From assembly GCA_030609605.1 (NCBI GenBank), contig JAUWBY010000093.1, positions 1 through 8,194 of the forward strand: DNA of 8,194 bases, written 5' to 3'. Under the pieces are notes generated by a model. The model saw nothing but the letters and a program-made list of their open reading frames with translations. It did not search any database and was not told where the DNA came from. This DNA is from Candidatus Eiseniibacteriota bacterium (GTDB taxonomy: Bacteria > Joyebacterota > Joyebacteria > Joyebacterales > Joyebacteraceae). Every line of letters starts with the position of its first letter. The stretch's first letter is position 1. A program made the translations under genes and the position numbers. This document shows, piece by piece, positions 6,238 through 8,194 of this stretch.

Positions 6238-8194
6238 CTATTTCACCACCGGCTTCGGCTTGACGGTCGCGCCTGGCTCCGATTCATCGGGCATGCCGTA
6301 CATCTGCCACATATTCATGAGGCTGTTGACCTTGTCCGCCTTGCCCAAGGTCTGGTAGATCGTCATGAGCGGCGGATACAGATCGTGTCGCTGAGGTTCC
6401 ACATTGAGAACGCGCTCGTATGCCTGCATGGCTATCTCATAGTGGGGCTGTGCTTCTTCCGTCTTGCCGCTCCGCTGGAAGCCCTCGGCGAGCATCAGAT
6501 GGACACCTCCGTAACGTACCCACGCCTCCATGAGATCGGGCTGAGACGCAACAAGCCTCTCAGCGAACGGCAGAGCCTTCTCAGGCTGAAGGAGCCTGGC
6601 GGCATACATGGCGACGAGTCCGTTGAGAGCCGGGCCGTAGTTGGGCGCGAACTTGAGAGCCCTGGTGTAGAGCATGATCGCCTCGTCCGTCCTCTCCGGA
6701 TCCTGCATCGCTACGAAGCCCAACCGTGAGAACCCGGCGGCGTAGTTCGTGATGAGTCGCGCCGTCGATGCGGATTTCTTCACCGTATCGACTACGCGCC
6801 AGTCGTCATCGACATCCACGATGCTGTCGTAGCGGTATTTCTCGAAGATGTTCTCCCAGGTTTTCTCTTCATTGACCATGTGGCGGCCGGTCCTGCTCGT
6901 CAGCTTGAAGACCATGCCCTCGAGCTCGATGTTGTCATAGTAGCCCATGAAATCATCGACGGTCACGGCGAAGTAGATGGGGCGCTCGAACCTGTTCGTC
7001 GCTATGATGTCGTGAATAGCCAGGTCGCGGAGCGTCACAAGACTGAGCGCCTGCGTCTGTGGATCGCGGACCCAGTATGGATGCATCTCCTCGATCTGTT
7101 CATACGTGAAACTGAGCGGCACGCCGCGGTCCTTGAGCTGCTTCAAGTACCAGTTGATCTGACTGAGTGAGAGATTGACCACGTCGACATCAGGCCGCAG
7201 ACCTTCGACCTGTTGCAGATACCAGAGAGGAAATGTATCGTTGTCGCCGTTGGTGATCAGAATGGCGTTCTCATCCAGGAAGCTCAGCATATTCCAGCCG
7301 TAGTAGTAGGCAATATAGTTGTCGCTGCGGTCGTTTTTCTGGAAATTGCCGATGAACGGTATGAGCGCGAAGATGACAACGGCTACTGCCAGCAGGTTCC
7401 TCCAGTGTTTCCCAAGTCCCCTTGCCCATTCGACGATCGAGCCGGAGCCGATGCCCATCCACAAGGCAAGGCCTACGTATGACGGCACCCAGAAGTACTC
7501 TCTGCTCCGGACCTCATGGTCGGAGATATTCAAATACATCAGGAGTCCGAGCGACGCCATCGCAAACGCGATCGCCATCATCGTGAAAGTGCGTCGGTCC
7601 TTGCGTGCGTGGGTGATGAAACCCCAGAGCGCAAGCAGGTAGGGCGTGGCAATGACGATCGGATTCAACGATGAGGAGAACTGCATCTTGTGATAGCCCC
7701 ACATGATGCTCAACTGATTCGAGAATGGCGTCCTTCGTGGGAAGAACCGCATCGGTTCGTACTGCGCCCGCCGCATGACCTCAAAGACGATCTTCCATGT
7801 CTTCGGGTCAGACTCATTGATGGCTGGGTTGAGTCGAGCGCGTATCAGAAGATACGCGTGGACGGAGAGTGCGATGATGGTGAGCGCAAGGGCGGAAAGG
7901 AGTGAGCGGGCCGGTACCTGGGGCCGGTCTATTACGCCGATCCTTGTCAGGTGCATGAAGTAGTAGATGGCCGCTACGGAGATCGCCAGACCAAGAATAA
8001 AGAGCCCCGCTCCGCCACCACCGTGCTGGGACAGCGTGGCGAACAGCAGAACCACCTCGATGACCACGAGACTACCCCACAACCATGTCGGAAGGGCAGG
8101 CACGAAGACCTTTGCTTTTGACCTCTTCGGCAGTTTGACAGGCTTGGGCCACAAGGCTGGAACCGCGTAGAAAACGGCGAGTACGAGTCCGATC
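6238..8194 (-). CDS. DUF2723 membrane protein with TPR C-terminus, partial (start outside window)
   Basis: The frame is open to the window edge; 651 C-terminal residues are visible. TTG at 8154 is not a credible start, because the 13 codons before it continue a hydrophobic segment (FYAVPAL). Eight membrane segments are seen at about visible residues 1-14, 36-55, 63-81, 98-117, 178-195, 203-221, 237-253 and 265-282. The family-typical DHEVRSREYF follows the sixth, and NGDNDTFPLWY lies at ~315-325, matching bacterial DUF2723 proteins. Three or so TPR-like repeats occupy ~500-625 (for example AIMLYTRALKFAPNYGPALN), and a Lys/Pro tail ends the protein. DUF2723 is a GT-C-type glycosyltransferase family (CAZy GT117, to my knowledge including human TMEM260, a protein O-mannosyltransferase), so transfer of a sugar from a lipid carrier to exported protein is plausible. 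The expected catalytic acidic residue of the first loop lies beyond the edge, so activity cannot be checked. Confidence 0.87.
   Translation of the reverse strand, partial: IGLVLAVFYAVPALWPKPVKLPKRSKAKVFVPALPTWLWGSLVVIEVVLLFATLSQHGGGGAGLFILGLAISVAAIYYFMHLTRIGVIDRPQVPARSLLSALALTIIALSVHAYLLIRARLNPAINESDPKTWKIVFEVMRRAQYEPMRFFPRRTPFSNQLSIMWGYHKMQFSSSLNPIVIATPYLLALWGFITHARKDRRTFTMMAIAFAMASLGLLMYLNISDHEVRSREYFWVPSYVGLALWMGIGSGSIVEWARGLGKHWRNLLAVAVVIFALIPFIGNFQKNDRSDNYIAYYYGWNMLSFLDENAILITNGDNDTFPLWYLQQVEGLRPDVDVVNLSLSQINWYLKQLKDRGVPLSFTYEQIEEMHPYWVRDPQTQALSLVTLRDLAIHDIIATNRFERPIYFAVTVDDFMGYYDNIELEGMVFKLTSRTGRHMVNEEKTWENIFEKYRYDSIVDVDDDWRVVDTVKKSASTARLITNYAAGFSRLGFVAMQDPERTDEAIMLYTRALKFAPNYGPALNGLVAMYAARLLQPEKALPFAERLVASQPDLMEAWVRYGGVHLMLAEGFQRSGKTEEAQPHYEIAMQAYERVLNVEPQRHDLYPPLMTIYQTLGKADKVNSLMNMWQMYGMPDESEPGATVKPKPVVK

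Noticed and set aside
8152..8154. TTG as start codon of the DUF2723 gene
   Set aside because: The frame stays open to the edge and codes for a continuing hydrophobic segment. The family also has a large N-terminal membrane domain before this point, so the gene is simply cut by the window.

Overview
The window (about 59% G+C) reads as chromosomal DNA from an uncultured or poorly characterised Gram-negative bacterium. The large C-terminally TPR-bearing DUF2723 membrane protein, the DUF885 metallopeptidase and the double-domain M16 peptidase are gene types common in the Fibrobacteres-Chlorobi-Bacteroidetes side of the tree and nearby candidate phyla. The host assignment is inference from gene content only. 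No transposase, integrase, CRISPR array, rRNA or tRNA was found.

Layout. (1) 1-54: probable last codons of a plus-strand gene that begins outside the window. (2) 70-1047 (+): a 325-aa inner-membrane protein with two closely spaced helices, one HAMP domain and a long helical tail, lacking both a periplasmic sensor and a chemotaxis signalling tip. (3) 1048-1937: an 890-bp stretch with no certain gene. It holds an 18-bp perfect palindrome, a good intrinsic terminator, a G-rich segment, a possible 95-aa ORF with a TTG start and strong Shine-Dalgarno, and a 5' leader of predicted RNA hairpins (one GNRA-capped) before the next gene. (4) 1938-3578 and 3565-6237 (+): two overlapping, translationally coupled metallopeptidase genes, a DUF885 gluzincin-like protein and a ~890-aa M16 peptidase. 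(5) 6238-8194 (-): the C-terminal ~650 residues of a DUF2723 (GT-C-type) membrane protein with TPRs, convergent with the M16 gene; the two stop codons abut with no base between them.

The DUF885 and M16 proteins show no signal peptide, so as read they form a cytoplasmic peptide-degrading pair: DUF885 proteins are putative zinc peptidases, and M16 enzymes enclose and cut short unfolded polypeptides. The HAMP protein has its own terminator and the DUF2723 gene is on the other strand, so neither is evidently in that operon.

The most unusual parts are the clean split of M16 catalytic elements between the two halves of one chain, the structured-looking leader of the peptidase operon, and the palindrome/terminator cassette after the HAMP gene. 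I see no convincing new defence or mobile system here.
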